Part shown: positions 10,959 through 20,185 of the stretch, piece after piece
Position numbering within the stretch: position 1 is the first letter of the stretch
Layout: the number at the start of each line of letters is the position of its first letter
Assembly (NCBI RefSeq): GCF_030653755.1
Contig: NZ_JAURYU010000001.1
Location: 52,082-116,081 of the forward strand
Direction of reading: 5' to 3'
DNA: 64,000 nucleotides
Source of the DNA: Methylotenera sp.
GTDB taxonomy: Bacteria > Pseudomonadota > Gammaproteobacteria > Burkholderiales > Methylophilaceae
The notes under the pieces: generated by a model
What the model saw: only the letters and a program-made list of their open reading frames with translations
Database searches by the model: none
What the model was told of the DNA's origin: nothing
Position numbers and translations under genes: made by a program

Positions 10959-12080
10959 CTAACCACGCCCACGATTTCGATCACTCTTCTTCTGCATCTG
11001 TGGCGCACTTAAATCACTAGTTTGACGCACACGTCGATTAGCTGATTTTCTTGGTGTGGGCTTCTTGGCAGCAGGACTACGTGCCGTATCTGGTTTACCA
11101 CGATACCCTTTAGCTTCACCTTCAGCGGCATCACGAGGTGGCCGGTCTAATGCACTGATACGCTGCCTACGTACTTTAGGCGTAAATACCGCTGTTGACT
11201 TCAATTTCTCGCGCTGTGTTAATTGTCTTAATGGTGCTTTTGGTAGAGGTAAATCTGCCCACTCCAATAAACCAACAACTTCTTTTTGTTCTAATTTAAG
11301 CATCTTTCCGCGTTTAACCCGTGGTGGCAAGTTCACTGGGCCAAAGCGCACACGCATTAGTCGGCTTACTGGTAATTGGAACGCTTCAAACAGTCTGCGT
11401 ACCTCACGGTTACGGCCTTCACGCAAAATTACTTGGTACCAGTGATTAGCGCCCTCACCACCTTGTGGGATAATGCTGTCAAAGTTAGCTGGGCCGTCTT
11501 CGAGCTCAATACCTTCTTTAAGCTGTGCTATTTGGCCTTCTGTCAGCTCGCCAAAAATACGTACAGCATACTCACGCTCAACCTCATAACGTGGATGCAT
11601 AAAACGATTAGCCAACTCACCAGAAGTAGTAAATATTAACAGGCCGCTAGTGTTCATATCTAAACGACCAATCGCAATCCACTTACCATTCTTCACTTTT
11701 GGTAACTTATCAAACACGCTGGCACGGCCCTCTGGGTCATCCTGACTGACAATTTCGCCTTCTGGCTTATGGTAAATCAACACTTGTGGCAACTCGGCTT
11801 CAAATGGTAAACGTAATGGACGGCTATCCAAACGCACCACATCATGCTCAGTCACGCCCGCACCTACAGTCGCTATTTGACCGTTAACGGTAACACGTCC
11901 GCTAGCGATCAACTCTTCCATATCACGGCGCGAACCTAATCCAGCAAGTGCCAACAACTTATGTAACCTTTGCGTTGGTACAGCAGGTGCATTTGGGTCA
12001 ACTGGTAGTGGCGTGAAGTTAGTAGTTGGTCTGCGTGCGGGACGTTGCGGATCGCGTTGTTGCTTAAAAGGACGTGCCAT
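10959..12080 (-). CDS. rluB: 23S rRNA pseudouridine synthase (RluB/RsuA family)
   Basis: RluB isomerises a uridine of 23S rRNA (U2605 in E. coli). The 373 residues comprise an N-terminal basic region, an S4 RNA-binding domain (RLHKLLALAGLGSRRDMEELI, about 38-85), and the catalytic domain with the RLDMNTSGLLIFT motif carrying the nucleophilic Asp. A long basic C-terminal tail rich in Arg, Lys and Pro follows (about 290-373). The tail is longer than in E. coli RluB and is typical of betaproteobacteria. It lies about 160 bp downstream of scpB, the usual scpA-scpB-rluB order. Confidence 0.93.
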   Translation of the reverse strand: MARPFKQQRDPQRPARRPTTNFTPLPVDPNAPAVPTQRLHKLLALAGLGSRRDMEELIASGRVTVNGQIATVGAGVTEHDVVRLDSRPLRLPFEAELPQVLIYHKPEGEIVSQDDPEGRASVFDKLPKVKNGKWIAIGRLDMNTSGLLIFTTSGELANRFMHPRYEVEREYAVRIFGELTEGQIAQLKEGIELEDGPANFDSIIPQGGEGANHWYQVILREGRNREVRRLFEAFQLPVSRLMRVRFGPVNLPPRVKRGKMLKLEQKEVVGLLEWADLPLPKAPLRQLTQREKLKSTAVFTPKVRRQRISALDRPPRDAAEGEAKGYRGKPDTARSPAAKKPTPRKSANRRVRQTSDLSAPQMQKKSDRNRGRG

Positions 12081-12244
12081 GATAATTCGCTAATTTGATT
12101 GAATGTTGCAATTTTACCGCAGATAAAGTGAATCGCAGTAGATAAAATAGATTTATCACGACTTATACTGATTAGATAGATACTGAAGCTTGTTTACGTA
12201 ATTTCAGTGATACTAAAGATGCTCTCTTACGTTAAAGAGATACG

Positions 12245-12784
12245 CTATATTTCAGTCTGAACAAAAGCTTCCATCGGCGGTAATTCTGCTAAAGAACGCA
12301 AGTTAAAGTCATCTAAAAAATGTTTGGTAGTCGCGTATAAGGATGGTCGCCCTGGCACTTCGCGCTGACCAACCACATCGACCCAATCGCGCTCTTGTAG
12401 CTGCCGCATAACATTAGGGTTAACCGTGACACCACGAATCTCTTCAATATCGCCACGCGTGACTGGCTGACGATAAGCAATAATTGCCAATGTTTCCATC
12501 ACGGCACGGGAATACTTAGCCTGTTTTTCAGGGTTAAGCCGCATCAGATAAGCAGTATATTGCTCACGCGCCTGAAATCGATACCCAGAAGCCACCTGCA
12601 CCAACTCCATGGTACGTTCAGCCCAGTCCTGCCTTAACTCATCAAGCAGCATACGTAGGGTTGCTCGCTCCATGCGTTCAGCAAACAAGCGCAACATATC
12701 ATCTAAAGATAATGGCTGATGCGAGGTAAGCAATGCTACCTCGAGTACATTTTTCAATTCACGAATATTGCTGATTTCACTCAT
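12245..12784 (-). CDS. scpB: Segregation and condensation protein B
   Basis: ScpB is the dimeric winged-helix (kite) subunit of the Smc-ScpAB condensin that compacts and separates chromosomes. The 179-residue protein has the conserved blocks LKNVLEVALLTSHQPL, AIIAYRQPVTRGDIEEIRGV and GQREVPGRPSLYATT. It begins within the last 8 bp of scpA, so the two are co-translated. Confidence 0.95.
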   Translation of the reverse strand: MSEISNIRELKNVLEVALLTSHQPLSLDDMLRLFAERMERATLRMLLDELRQDWAERTMELVQVASGYRFQAREQYTAYLMRLNPEKQAKYSRAVMETLAIIAYRQPVTRGDIEEIRGVTVNPNVMRQLQERDWVDVVGQREVPGRPSLYATTKHFLDDFNLRSLAELPPMEAFVQTEI

Positions 12785-13565
12785 CGCCGTTTATTTGTAC
12801 ATAAATAGGTGAAAAAGCCTGCTGTTGTGTAATACGTAGCAATCCCTCACGCGCAAGCTCTAATATAGCCAGAAAACACACTACTAATTTTGGAATACCA
12901 TCACTGGCTACATTAAACAACTGGGTAAACTCCAGCATGCGCTCAGATTTAAGGCGCCGTAATATCATACTCATATGCTCACGCACAGAAAGTTCAGCAC
13001 GCCCTACTTTGTGATGCTGAAAATGACTAGCCCGTTTAAGGACATTACGCCATGCTTCCGTGAGGTCATCTAAACTGACTTCTGGTGGTTTTACCAAGCT
13101 GATATGCTGAAAATAAGCACTAGCTATATGGACACCATCACCTACTTTAGGCATTTCATCAAGCCGCTGTGCTACAAGCTTAATCGCTTCGTACTCCATC
13201 AGGCGCCTTACCAACTCAGCACGTGGATCATCTTCTTCCACAACCTCTGTAGGCTTGGGCAACAACATGCGTGATTTAATTTCAATCAGCATCGCAGACA
13301 TCAGCAAATAGTCACCAGCCAGCTCTAGCTTGATGGCACGCATTTTCTCTACATACACCATATATTGACGGGTTAAATCTGCCATCGGAATATCGAGAAT
13401 ATCTAGATTGTGCTTACGGATTAAATATAACAGTAAGTCCAAAGGACCCTCAAAGGCATCTAGATAGACTTCTAATGCATCAGGCGGTATATACAAGTCA
13501 TGGGGTAATGCTGTAAGCGCTTCACCCTTAATCTTGGCTAGACCTTGAGAAATAGTTTCCGTCAT
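12777..13565 (-). CDS. scpA: Segregation and condensation protein A
   Basis: ScpA is the kleisin that bridges the Smc heads. The 262-residue protein shows the N-terminal FEGPLDLLLYLIRKHNLDI motif, then LAGDYLLMSAMLIEIKSRMLLP, which contacts the Smc neck, and a C-terminal winged helix (VVCFLAILELAREGLL). The order scpA, scpB, rluB is conserved in betaproteobacteria. The smc gene is not in the window. Confidence 0.95.
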   Translation of the reverse strand: MTETISQGLAKIKGEALTALPHDLYIPPDALEVYLDAFEGPLDLLLYLIRKHNLDILDIPMADLTRQYMVYVEKMRAIKLELAGDYLLMSAMLIEIKSRMLLPKPTEVVEEDDPRAELVRRLMEYEAIKLVAQRLDEMPKVGDGVHIASAYFQHISLVKPPEVSLDDLTEAWRNVLKRASHFQHHKVGRAELSVREHMSMILRRLKSERMLEFTQLFNVASDGIPKLVVCFLAILELAREGLLRITQQQAFSPIYVQINGDE

Positions 13566-13592
13566 TTAAATTGAATGAACATTGCATCCATA

Positions 13593-13925
13593 CTAGTGAC
13601 CAACTGCGTTAGAAAACAAATTAATAATCACAACACCTGCAATAATCAAGACTAATCCAAGTATTGCAGGTAAATCCAACACTTGCTTATAGACCACCCA
13701 ACCTACAACAGTAACCAAGACAACACCTAGCCCAGCCCAAATCGCATACATGATACCAACGGGCAACACGCGCAGACTAATCGTCATAAAATAAAAAGCT
13801 ACAGCGTAACCAACCACAACAACCAAAGATGGGACAAGCTTTGTAAACTCTGCTGTCATTTTCAAAGTAGACGTCGCTACTACTTCAGCAACAATTGCAA
13901 TTGCTAATGCCACCCAATGATTCAT
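13593..13925 (-). CDS. Small multidrug resistance (SMR) efflux pump, EmrE-like
   Basis: This 110-residue protein has four membrane helices and the catalytic Glu14 of SMR pumps (AIVAEVVATSTLK). It matches EmrE closely in YAIWAGLGVVLVTVVGW (EmrE Trp63 region), LDLPAILG and the GVVIINL ending. EmrE-type proteins exchange protons for quaternary ammonium and other lipophilic cations as antiparallel dimers. It lies 27 bp after the scpA start on the same strand; Gdx-type guanidinium exporters are less likely because the EmrE-specific segments are kept. The actual substrate is unknown. Confidence 0.9.
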   Translation of the reverse strand: MNHWVALAIAIVAEVVATSTLKMTAEFTKLVPSLVVVVGYAVAFYFMTISLRVLPVGIMYAIWAGLGVVLVTVVGWVVYKQVLDLPAILGLVLIIAGVVIINLFSNAVGH

Positions 13926-14014
13926 TTTGGCTATTTCTTTCTAAAATTACATTTAATTAAAAATATAGCCCAGTGTATGGTCACAACACTTTGTTATCAC
14001 TATAAATCATCATA

Positions 14015-15217
14015 TTAGTTGTAATTCAAACCCATGGCATCACGCACATCGCGCATGGTTTCACGCGCTAATTTTCTGGCACGTTCACAACCATCGGCAA
14101 CGATATTTTTTACTAATGTTGGGTCTTCAGCATATTCTGATGCGCGTTCTTGAATCGGTTTCAATTCTTTTAACACACCTTCAATCACAGGGCCTTTACA
14201 TTCTATACAACCAATGCTTGCACCTTTGCAACCTGCTTGTACCCAATCTTGCGTAGATTTATCTGAGTAAATTTCATGTAATTGCCATACAGGACATTTT
14301 GCAGGGTCACCTGGGTCTGTACGGCGAATACGCGCAGGGTCAGTTGGCATCGTTTTGATTTTTTTGGCAACGCTATCTACATCTTCACGCAATGAAATCG
14401 TATTGTTGTAAGATTTAGACATTTTCTGACCATCTAAGCCTGGCATTTTTGATGCAGGGGTTAGCTTATAATCTGGCTCTATCAAAATCATCTTGCCACC
14501 ACCCTCAAGGTAGCCAAGCAAACGCTCTTTATCACCCATGCTCATGCCTTGTTGCTCTTGAATCATGGCACGCGCTGTCTCTAAGGCCTCTTCATCACCA
14601 CTTTGTTGGTAAGCGGTACGCATTTCTTGATATAGCGAACCACGTTTACTGCCTAGTTTTTTAATCGCGGCTTCAGCTTTTTCTTCAAAACCTTTTTCTT
14701 TGCCGTAAATATGATTAAATCGGCGTGCAATCTCACGGGTGAATTCAATATGCGGGATTTGGTCCTCGCCCACAGGCACTTGTGTCGCTTTATAGATTAA
14801 GATATCAGCACTTTGCAGTAATGGGTACCCTAAAAAACCATACGTTGACAAATCTTTGCTCGATAATTTTTCTTGCTGATCTTTATAAGTAGGGACGCGC
14901 TCTAGCCAGCTTAATGGAGTAATCATAGAGAGCAATGTATGCAACTCAGCATGCTCAGGCACGCGAGATTGAATAAAAATGGTGGCACTTGCTGGGTCAA
15001 CCCCAGCAGCTAACCAATCAATCACCATTTCCCACACGCTCTCTTCAATCACTTCAGGGGTATCGTAGTGCGTAGTTAAAGCATGCCAATCAGCAACAAA
15101 GAACAAACATTCATGCTCATGCTGCAAGCGTATCCAGTTTTTCAACACGCCGTTGTAGTGCCCTAAATGCAGATTGCCTGTAGGGCGCATGCCCGATAAA
15201 ACGCGTTCTATTGCCAT
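14015..15217 (-). CDS. trpS: Tryptophanyl-tRNA synthetase
   Basis: TrpS charges tRNA-Trp. The 400-residue protein is longer than E. coli TrpS (about 334), which is usual for the betaproteobacterial form. The extra length includes a GDKERLLGYLEGGG segment. Class I signatures are present: HLGH in PTGNLHLGHYNG and the KMSKS loop in GQKMSKSYNNTI. The C-terminal CIECKGPVIEGVLKEL region is also typical. It is preceded by an M50 protease gene on the same strand. Confidence 0.96.
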   Translation of the reverse strand: MAIERVLSGMRPTGNLHLGHYNGVLKNWIRLQHEHECLFFVADWHALTTHYDTPEVIEESVWEMVIDWLAAGVDPASATIFIQSRVPEHAELHTLLSMITPLSWLERVPTYKDQQEKLSSKDLSTYGFLGYPLLQSADILIYKATQVPVGEDQIPHIEFTREIARRFNHIYGKEKGFEEKAEAAIKKLGSKRGSLYQEMRTAYQQSGDEEALETARAMIQEQQGMSMGDKERLLGYLEGGGKMILIEPDYKLTPASKMPGLDGQKMSKSYNNTISLREDVDSVAKKIKTMPTDPARIRRTDPGDPAKCPVWQLHEIYSDKSTQDWVQAGCKGASIGCIECKGPVIEGVLKELKPIQERASEYAEDPTLVKNIVADGCERARKLARETMRDVRDAMGLNYN

Positions 15218-15288
15218 GTGATGAAAAACCCTAAAATAAATATGTGCTTATTATACTAACTATGCCTGCAAAACCAACCATACTAAAC

Positions 15289-15924
15289 CTACAAAATACT
15301 CACCAGCAAACCATTAACAATAGCAATCAATGGCTGCAATATGCTCCCTAGTAGCCCTGTAAATAAAACTACAATCAAAATAACAAAACCATATGGCTCA
15401 ATATTCGCGAGAGGTTGTGCAAAACGATATGGGAGCAAACTTACAGCAATTCTACCTCCGTCTAATGGCGGCAATGGAAGTAAATTAAGCACCATAAGGA
15501 TGACATTAATCGCAATTCCCGCTTTAGCCATCAGCGCTAAAGGATAAGCAAGTGCTTCTGGCGCAAACACAGAATACTTAAGCACCAGTACCCAAAACAC
15601 AGCCATCACAAAATTTGAAGCTGGACCCGCAGCAGCAACCCAAAGCATGTCTTTTTTAGGGTTACGCAAGCGCCCAAAATCAACGGGAACAGGTTTTGCC
15701 CATCCGAATAAAATACCCCCCAACATGATGGTAATGGCTGGCAGTAAAATCGTACCAAAGGGATCAATATGTTTAATCGGATTAAGTGTAATACGCCCTG
15801 CATTAAAGGCCGTCATATCGCCGAAATACTTTGCTACGTAGCCATGTGCGGCTTCATGTACCGTGATTGCGAAAATCACTGGTAATGCATAAATCGCTAT
15901 TTTTTGTATTATCGTTAGTTCCAT
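15289..15924 (-). CDS. Site-2 protease family (M50) membrane metalloprotease
   Basis: This short 211-residue intramembrane protease has the zinc motif in VHEAAHGYVA (about residues 22-31), GAGRITLNP-like segments, and the third-ligand motif LPLPPLDGGRI (about 155), with about five to six membrane helices. It lacks PDZ domains, so it is not RseP but the small type often found beside trpS in betaproteobacteria. Family members cleave membrane-embedded regulators; the substrate here is unknown. Confidence 0.88.
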   Translation of the reverse strand: MELTIIQKIAIYALPVIFAITVHEAAHGYVAKYFGDMTAFNAGRITLNPIKHIDPFGTILLPAITIMLGGILFGWAKPVPVDFGRLRNPKKDMLWVAAAGPASNFVMAVFWVLVLKYSVFAPEALAYPLALMAKAGIAINVILMVLNLLPLPPLDGGRIAVSLLPYRFAQPLANIEPYGFVILIVVLFTGLLGSILQPLIAIVNGLLVSIL

Positions 15925-15980
15925 CAGTTACTCAATTTATTAATTTTAAAACAGGTATTTATCAACTCAATCAATTGGGC

Positions 15981-16020
15981 CTAGTTATATAGTTAAGAAC
16001 TTAGTTATATAGCTAAGGCT
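15981..16020. repeat. Two-copy 20-bp imperfect tandem repeat
   Basis: 15981-16000 and 16001-16020 are alike around the shared core TAGTTATATAG, in the gap between the M50 and YciO-like genes. No function is evident. Confidence 0.5.
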
Positions 16021-16034
16021 TAACACAATCAACT

Positions 16035-16661
16035 TTAAAAAGAAAATGGGCTTAGGTCACCCAAGCCCTCACGAATCAGTGCAGGATTTTCTCCTGTTAA
16101 ATCAATCACGGTAGTAGCGCCTGCTTCACAATGCTCTACTTCAATCACCAAATCCACGACATGCTCCAAACGCTCACGTATCTCCCACAGCACCATCATC
16201 GAGATATCTTCCTCATTAGGTAGACTTAGCGTCATACTAAGCATAGGGGTATCTATCGCCTCAAGCAAAGCCTGTACAACATGATGCTCTGGCACACGAA
16301 TGCCAATTGTACTGCGCTTAGGGTGCTGCAATTTACGCGGCACTTCACGCGTAGCATTTAAAATAAAAGTGTACGCGCCAGGGGTGTTTGCTTTAAGTAA
16401 GCGAAACTGACTATTAGTCACCACTGCATAATTGCCTAACTCGCTTAAGTTTCGACACATTAACGTAAATAAATGCTTATCATCTACCGCACGAATTTGA
16501 CGTATACGCATTTGTGCATCCGCATGCCCAAGCATGCATCCTAACGCATAACCAGAGTCTGTAGGGTAAACAATCACACCACCTTTACGCAAAATATCGG
16601 CCGTTTGTGCAATTAAACGCGGTTGAGGGTTACTCAAATTAATATTAAAAAATTGCGACAT
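16035..16661 (-). CDS. YciO/YrdC/Sua5-family protein
   Basis: The 208-residue protein has the YrdC fold: GGVIVYPTDSGYALGC near residue 30, then KHLFTLMCRNLSELG and the TIGVRVP-type segment TIGIRVPEHHVVQALL. Sua5/YrdC proteins make threonylcarbamoyl-adenylate for the t6A tRNA modification. The length and detail here fit the paralogous YciO group, for which weak or no activity is reported, so I do not claim it is the t6A enzyme. It lies 20 bp after the PHP phosphoesterase gene, as in other betaproteobacteria. Confidence 0.82.
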   Translation of the reverse strand: MSQFFNINLSNPQPRLIAQTADILRKGGVIVYPTDSGYALGCMLGHADAQMRIRQIRAVDDKHLFTLMCRNLSELGNYAVVTNSQFRLLKANTPGAYTFILNATREVPRKLQHPKRSTIGIRVPEHHVVQALLEAIDTPMLSMTLSLPNEEDISMMVLWEIRERLEHVVDLVIEVEHCEAGATTVIDLTGENPALIREGLGDLSPFSF

Positions 16662-16681
16662 GTATCCCTATTTTCTATCTC

Positions 16682-17539
16682 TTATGACAACTTAATACAA
16701 GGCAAGTCTGGCATATTAGCCCAATCCTGCCATACAGGAACACATCCACTAGGCAATGCTGGTAATCGACCCATTTCCATAAAGCTAATGCCTTTACCGT
16801 GGTAGTCTGAGCCTTGCGATGCCTTTAAGCCAAACAGTTGCGCATATTTTGCATATTCAACATACTGTGCGGCAGTATGGCTACCCGTCACAACCTCAAT
16901 CGCTGTACCGCCGAGCGCTCTGAACTCTTCAAGTAACAATAACATATTAGTTCGGCGTATATCATAGCGCCCAGGATGCGCCAACACAGCAACACCACCA
17001 GCGTTTACAATCAAACTAACTGCTGATTCTAAATCCATCCATTGGTGGTCCACAAAGCCTGGCTTGCCTTTTACCAGATATTTTTTAAATACAGACTTAG
17101 GGTCTTTTGCGTACTGATGTTCCACCAGAAAACGTGCAAAATGCATACGTGTCAGTATGCTTTGTTTAGCATATGCAGAAGCCCCTTCAAAACTACCATG
17201 GATGCCAGATTTTTCTAAACCCGCCGCCATCTGCCTTGCTCGATCTAGCCTACTTTGCCGCACTGAAGCTAATTGGGTCTTTAGCGCGTCATTCTCTACA
17301 TCGATATTTAAACCAACAATATGCAATGTGCGTTTTTTCCAGGTAACAGAAATCTCCACCCCATTAATCAACTGGATATTATGCAAGCGCGCAGCTTGCC
17401 TTGCCTCAGACAAGCCGCTGATGTCATCATGGTCAGTCAACGCTAACACACTCACGCCATGCTCGGCAGCATGCGCAATTAGCTCAGTTGGAGAAAATAG
17501 ACCATCAGAAATATTGGAGTGCGAATGTAAATCTATCAT
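16682..17539 (-). CDS. PHP-domain phosphoesterase (YciV/RNase AM-like)
   Basis: A 285-residue PHP phosphoesterase whose metal-binding motifs are DLHSHSNISDG at the N-terminus, LTDHDD, HIVGLNID, AHPGRYD and GSDYHGK. These fit the 3',5'-nucleotide bisphosphate phosphatase and RNase AM group (E. coli YciV), which trims 5' ends of RNAs. I start at the ATG at 17539 because it places the motif at residue 2-12 as in homologues; a TTG at 17575 would add 12 residues. It shares the strand and probably the operon with the YciO-like gene. Confidence 0.87.
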   Translation of the reverse strand: MIDLHSHSNISDGLFSPTELIAHAAEHGVSVLALTDHDDISGLSEARQAARLHNIQLINGVEISVTWKKRTLHIVGLNIDVENDALKTQLASVRQSRLDRARQMAAGLEKSGIHGSFEGASAYAKQSILTRMHFARFLVEHQYAKDPKSVFKKYLVKGKPGFVDHQWMDLESAVSLIVNAGGVAVLAHPGRYDIRRTNMLLLLEEFRALGGTAIEVVTGSHTAAQYVEYAKYAQLFGLKASQGSDYHGKGISFMEMGRLPALPSGCVPVWQDWANMPDLPCIKLS

Positions 17540-17598
17540 TAAACCATTGGTAATAAACGACTTGCGCCAGCTCAACCCCTAAGAAAGTATCTACCACT

Positions 17599-17638
17599 AA
17601 GGCGTATCAAGTATTTTAATCAATTAAAATTACGCCTT
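17599..17638. promoter_or_regulatory. Double-stem inverted repeat in a divergent promoter region
   Basis: AAGGCGTA (17599-17606) pairs with TACGCCTT (17631-17638). Inside, ATTTTAAT (17613-17620) pairs with ATTAAAAT (17623-17630). It lies upstream of both the PHP gene (minus) and yciB (plus), so it is not an ordinary terminator. Confidence 0.45.
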
Positions 17639-17744
17639 GCAGATGAGTAACTATAATAGCAAAATAGCGCATTCGGCTAAAGTATTGTTTTTAGATTTGT
17701 TTTAGCATCTAAGTATCCTAAGTTTTCCTTAATAAAGAGTGAAT

Positions 17745-18326
17745 ATGAAGTTTCTATTTGATTTATTTCCCGTCATTTTGTTTTTTGTGGCTTTCAAATT
17801 TTTCGGTATTTTTACTGCAACAGCAGTGGCGATTGTTGCAACAATCGCTCAGATTATTTATGTCAAAATCAAACATGGCGTTGTTGAGAAAATGCTATTA
17901 CTCAGCGGCGTCATCATCACTGTGTTCGGCGGCGCAACTTTACTGCTTAAAGATCCAACGTTTATTCAATGGAAACCAAGCATCTTATACTGGCTGTTCG
18001 CAGCTGGCTTGCTCGCATCTCAATTTATCTTTAACAAAAATCCGATGCGCAGCCTAATGGAAAAGCAAGTTAAGTTACCAGATAATGTATGGTCTACGCT
18101 AAACATCGCTTGGGCACTACTTTTCACAGCACTTGGTTTTATTAACCTTTATGTGGCGTTTAATTACTCACAAGACACATGGGTAAACTTTAAGCTTTTC
18201 GGCATTACTGGCATCATGTTTGGCTTTATTATTTTACAAACCATCATGATCAGTAAATATCTACCAAAAGAAGATACCTCAAAAAACAACAACCCAAAAG
18301 AAGCCACCAAGGGAGATGCTGAATAA
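17745..18326 (+). CDS. yciB: Septation protein A / inner-membrane protein YciB
   Basis: YciB (IspZ) is a five-helix inner-membrane protein linked to septation and envelope integrity. The 193-residue protein has the family start [18 protein letters not shown] and the later [33 protein letters not shown] and WVNFKLFG segments. I use ATG 17745, which has AAGAG about 7 bases upstream, rather than the GTG at 17739. The stop overlaps the yciI-like start in TAATG, and yciB-yciI-bolA-ppiC is a common betaproteobacterial cluster. Confidence 0.93.
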   Translation: MKFLFDLFPVILFFVAFKFFGIFTATAVAIVATIAQIIYVKIKHGVVEKMLLLSGVIITVFGGATLLLKDPTFIQWKPSILYWLFAAGLLASQFIFNKNPMRSLMEKQVKLPDNVWSTLNIAWALLFTALGFINLYVAFNYSQDTWVNFKLFGITGIMFGFIILQTIMISKYLPKEDTSKNNNPKEATKGDAE

Positions 18327-18625
18327 TGTGGTACGCAATTCTTGCAGAAGACACCCAGAATAGTTTAGAGAAACGCTTAGCCGCAAGACCAGAACACCTT
18401 AGCCGGCTACAAACACTACAAAATGCAGGACGCTTACTGCTTGCAGGCCCTTTTCCAAGTATCGATAGCAACGACCCTGGTCCAGCAGGGTTCTCAGGCA
18501 GTTTGATTGTTGCTGAATTTACAAGCCTTGAAGAGGCAACCACATGGGCAAATAATGACCCATTCGTGACTGCTGGTGTTTATGACCAAGTAACCGTGAA
18601 ACCTTTTAGAAAAACACTACCCTAA
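18326..18625 (+). CDS. YciI family protein
   Basis: This 99-residue protein has the ferredoxin-like YciI fold: [10 protein letters not shown] start, a RPEHLSRL segment with the conserved His, [11 protein letters not shown], and [13 protein letters not shown] near the end. Its catalytic role is unproven; the His-Asp pair suggests enzymatic activity. It is coupled to yciB by a one-base overlap. Confidence 0.9.
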   Translation: MWYAILAEDTQNSLEKRLAARPEHLSRLQTLQNAGRLLLAGPFPSIDSNDPGPAGFSGSLIVAEFTSLEEATTWANNDPFVTAGVYDQVTVKPFRKTLP

Positions 18626-18668
18626 CCAACTACAATTAAGCATAAGTTATCTACTATATAAACCTACC

Positions 18669-18923
18669 ATGATTGATGAAATTAAAACACGCCTACAAGC
18701 TTTAGCACCGACATCTATTGATTTAATGGATGAAAGTGCACAGCATGCAGGCCACAAAGGTAATGGCGGTGGCGGCCACTACAAGCTCAATATCACAAGC
18801 TCGCATTTTTGTGGTAAATCACAGATAATGCGACATCGCCTTGTTTATCAGGCACTAGCTGATTTAATACCGCACAAGATTCATGCACTAAGTATTCACG
18901 CAATTGCAACAGATGAAGTTTAA
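18669..18923 (+). CDS. BolA family protein
   Basis: This 84-residue BolA-type protein has the typical KTRLQALAPTSIDLMDESAQHAGHKG start and a HRLVYQALADLIPHKIHALSIHA end, containing the conserved His residues. BolA proteins partner with monothiol glutaredoxins in iron-sulfur trafficking and some bind DNA. It is the third gene of the yciB cluster, followed by ppiC. Which E. coli paralogue (BolA or IbaG) it matches is not settled; the short length favours the IbaG/YrbA size class. Confidence 0.9.
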   Translation: MIDEIKTRLQALAPTSIDLMDESAQHAGHKGNGGGGHYKLNITSSHFCGKSQIMRHRLVYQALADLIPHKIHALSIHAIATDEV

Positions 18924-19001
18924 AATACGTGTCAAATTTTTTAACTAAATTTAATACGCTGAATTTAACACTTAAAATTTAATACTAAGGATTCTCTACT
19001 A

Positions 19002-19790
19002 ATGAAATTTACCCAAACATTAATTGCCGTTGCTATTTTATCAATGACGCCATCAGCGTTTGCCGCTGATGCAGTAGCAACAGTGAATGGCAAGCAAGTT
19101 AAGCAATCACTCTATGATGTCATCGTAAAAGATGTCACTGCTAATGGCCAAAAAGTTGATGCAAATACAAAAGAAGCGATTGTTGATGAGCTTGTTAGTT
19201 CTGAACTTGTCTACCAAGAAGCGCAGAGGCTTGGCCTAGATAAACAGGCTGATTTTACCGCGCGTAATGAGTTGGCTAGCCGTAAATTGCTGACCAGCAT
19301 GTTTTTACAAGACTATGTTAAAAAGAACCCAATCTCAGATGCAGACACAAAAGCTGCCTACGAAAAATACAAAACAGCCTATGGCGACAAAGAATACAGT
19401 GCCCGTCACATCTTAGTTAAAACAGAAACAGAAGCTAAAGACATTATTGCGCAACTTGGCAAGGGTGGCGATTTTGCAAAAATTGCAAAGGAGAAATCAT
19501 TAGATCCTGGTTCTAAAGACAAAGGTGGTGATTTAGGTTGGTTCTCACCAGCAACGATGGTAAAACCATTTAGCGATGTCGTTGCTAACTTACAAAAAGG
19601 TGCTACCTCAAACACACCAGTGCAAACTCAATTTGGCTGGCATGTTATTAAGTTGGTAGACACCCGTGCTGCTCAACCACTTGCTTACGACAAATTGAAA
19701 GATGGTTTACAAAAAAACTTGCAACAACGTAACCTAGAAAAGCTCATGAGTGATTTACGTGCTAAAGCTAAAATAGATATTAGTAAATAA
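19002..19790 (+). CDS. Periplasmic parvulin-type peptidyl-prolyl isomerase
   Basis: A 262-residue secreted foldase with a signal peptide (MKFTQTLIAVAILSMTPSAFAAD) and a SurA/PrsA-like N-terminal helical region. The parvulin PPIase domain (about 130-225) shows ARHILVKTETEAKDII, GGDLGWFSP and TQFGWHVIKL. It assists folding of outer-membrane and secreted proteins. The ATG has an AAGGA element about 12 bases upstream. It ends the yciB-yciI-bolA cluster and is followed by a terminator. Confidence 0.93.
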   Translation: MKFTQTLIAVAILSMTPSAFAADAVATVNGKQVKQSLYDVIVKDVTANGQKVDANTKEAIVDELVSSELVYQEAQRLGLDKQADFTARNELASRKLLTSMFLQDYVKKNPISDADTKAAYEKYKTAYGDKEYSARHILVKTETEAKDIIAQLGKGGDFAKIAKEKSLDPGSKDKGGDLGWFSPATMVKPFSDVVANLQKGATSNTPVQTQFGWHVIKLVDTRAAQPLAYDKLKDGLQKNLQQRNLEKLMSDLRAKAKIDISK

Positions 19791-19803
19791 ATTAAGTCAG
19801 ATC

Positions 19804-19830
19804 AAAGGCTCCAATAATGGAGCCTTTTTC
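19804..19830 (+). terminator. Rho-independent terminator after the parvulin gene
   Basis: AAAGGCTCC (19804-19812) pairs with GGAGCCTTT (19819-19827) around loop AATAAT, with a short T-run. It insulates feoAB. Confidence 0.85.
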
Positions 19831-19901
19831 TTAGTATTTTTCTTAATTTACGCCCTTAGTTATTTTTAGACAACTACCTGCACATTAGTTTTAAATTATG
19901 C

Positions 19902-19920
19902 GATAATAAGAATTGTTATC
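19902..19920 (+). promoter_or_regulatory. Fur box upstream of feoAB
   Basis: The 19 bases GATAATAAGAATTGTTATC match the classic Fur consensus GATAATGATAATCATTATC at 15 positions, with both outer half-sites intact. It ends 29 bp before the feoA start, consistent with iron-dependent repression of ferrous iron uptake. Confidence 0.8.
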
Positions 19921-19948
19921 ATCTACAAAATGCATCATTCACACTATT

Positions 19949-20176
19949 ATGCAATTTTTATCACAATTAAAAGCTGGTCAACAAGCGGTTATCTCAGCCA
20001 TAGAAGCTGAAGAATCATTGTTTCATCGTCTCTCAGCCTTGGGTTTTCGCGTAGGTAAGCCTTTAAGCATTATGCGCCGTGCCAGCTTCAACGGCCCCCT
20101 GCATGTGCGTCTTGGTACAACCGATGTCATTCTGCGTGTTACAGAAGCCAACCGCATTCAAATCAACGCAATATAA
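19949..20176 (+). CDS. feoA: FeoA ferrous iron transport accessory protein
   Basis: FeoA is a small SH3-like cytoplasmic protein needed for FeoB function. The 75-residue protein has LKAGQQAVISAI, RLSALGFRVGKPLSIMRRASFNGPLHVRLG and a VTEANRIQI ending. I start at ATG 19949 since a TTG at 19913 lies inside the Fur box. It is 9 bp upstream of feoB. Fur control is predicted from the operator. Confidence 0.92.
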   Translation: MQFLSQLKAGQQAVISAIEAEESLFHRLSALGFRVGKPLSIMRRASFNGPLHVRLGTTDVILRVTEANRIQINAI

Positions 20177-20185
20177 AGTTAAAAA

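Noticed and set aside
11056..11445. A 129-codon plus-strand frame opposite rluB
   Set aside because: The minus strand encodes a clear RluB; the opposing frame has no homology-like motif.
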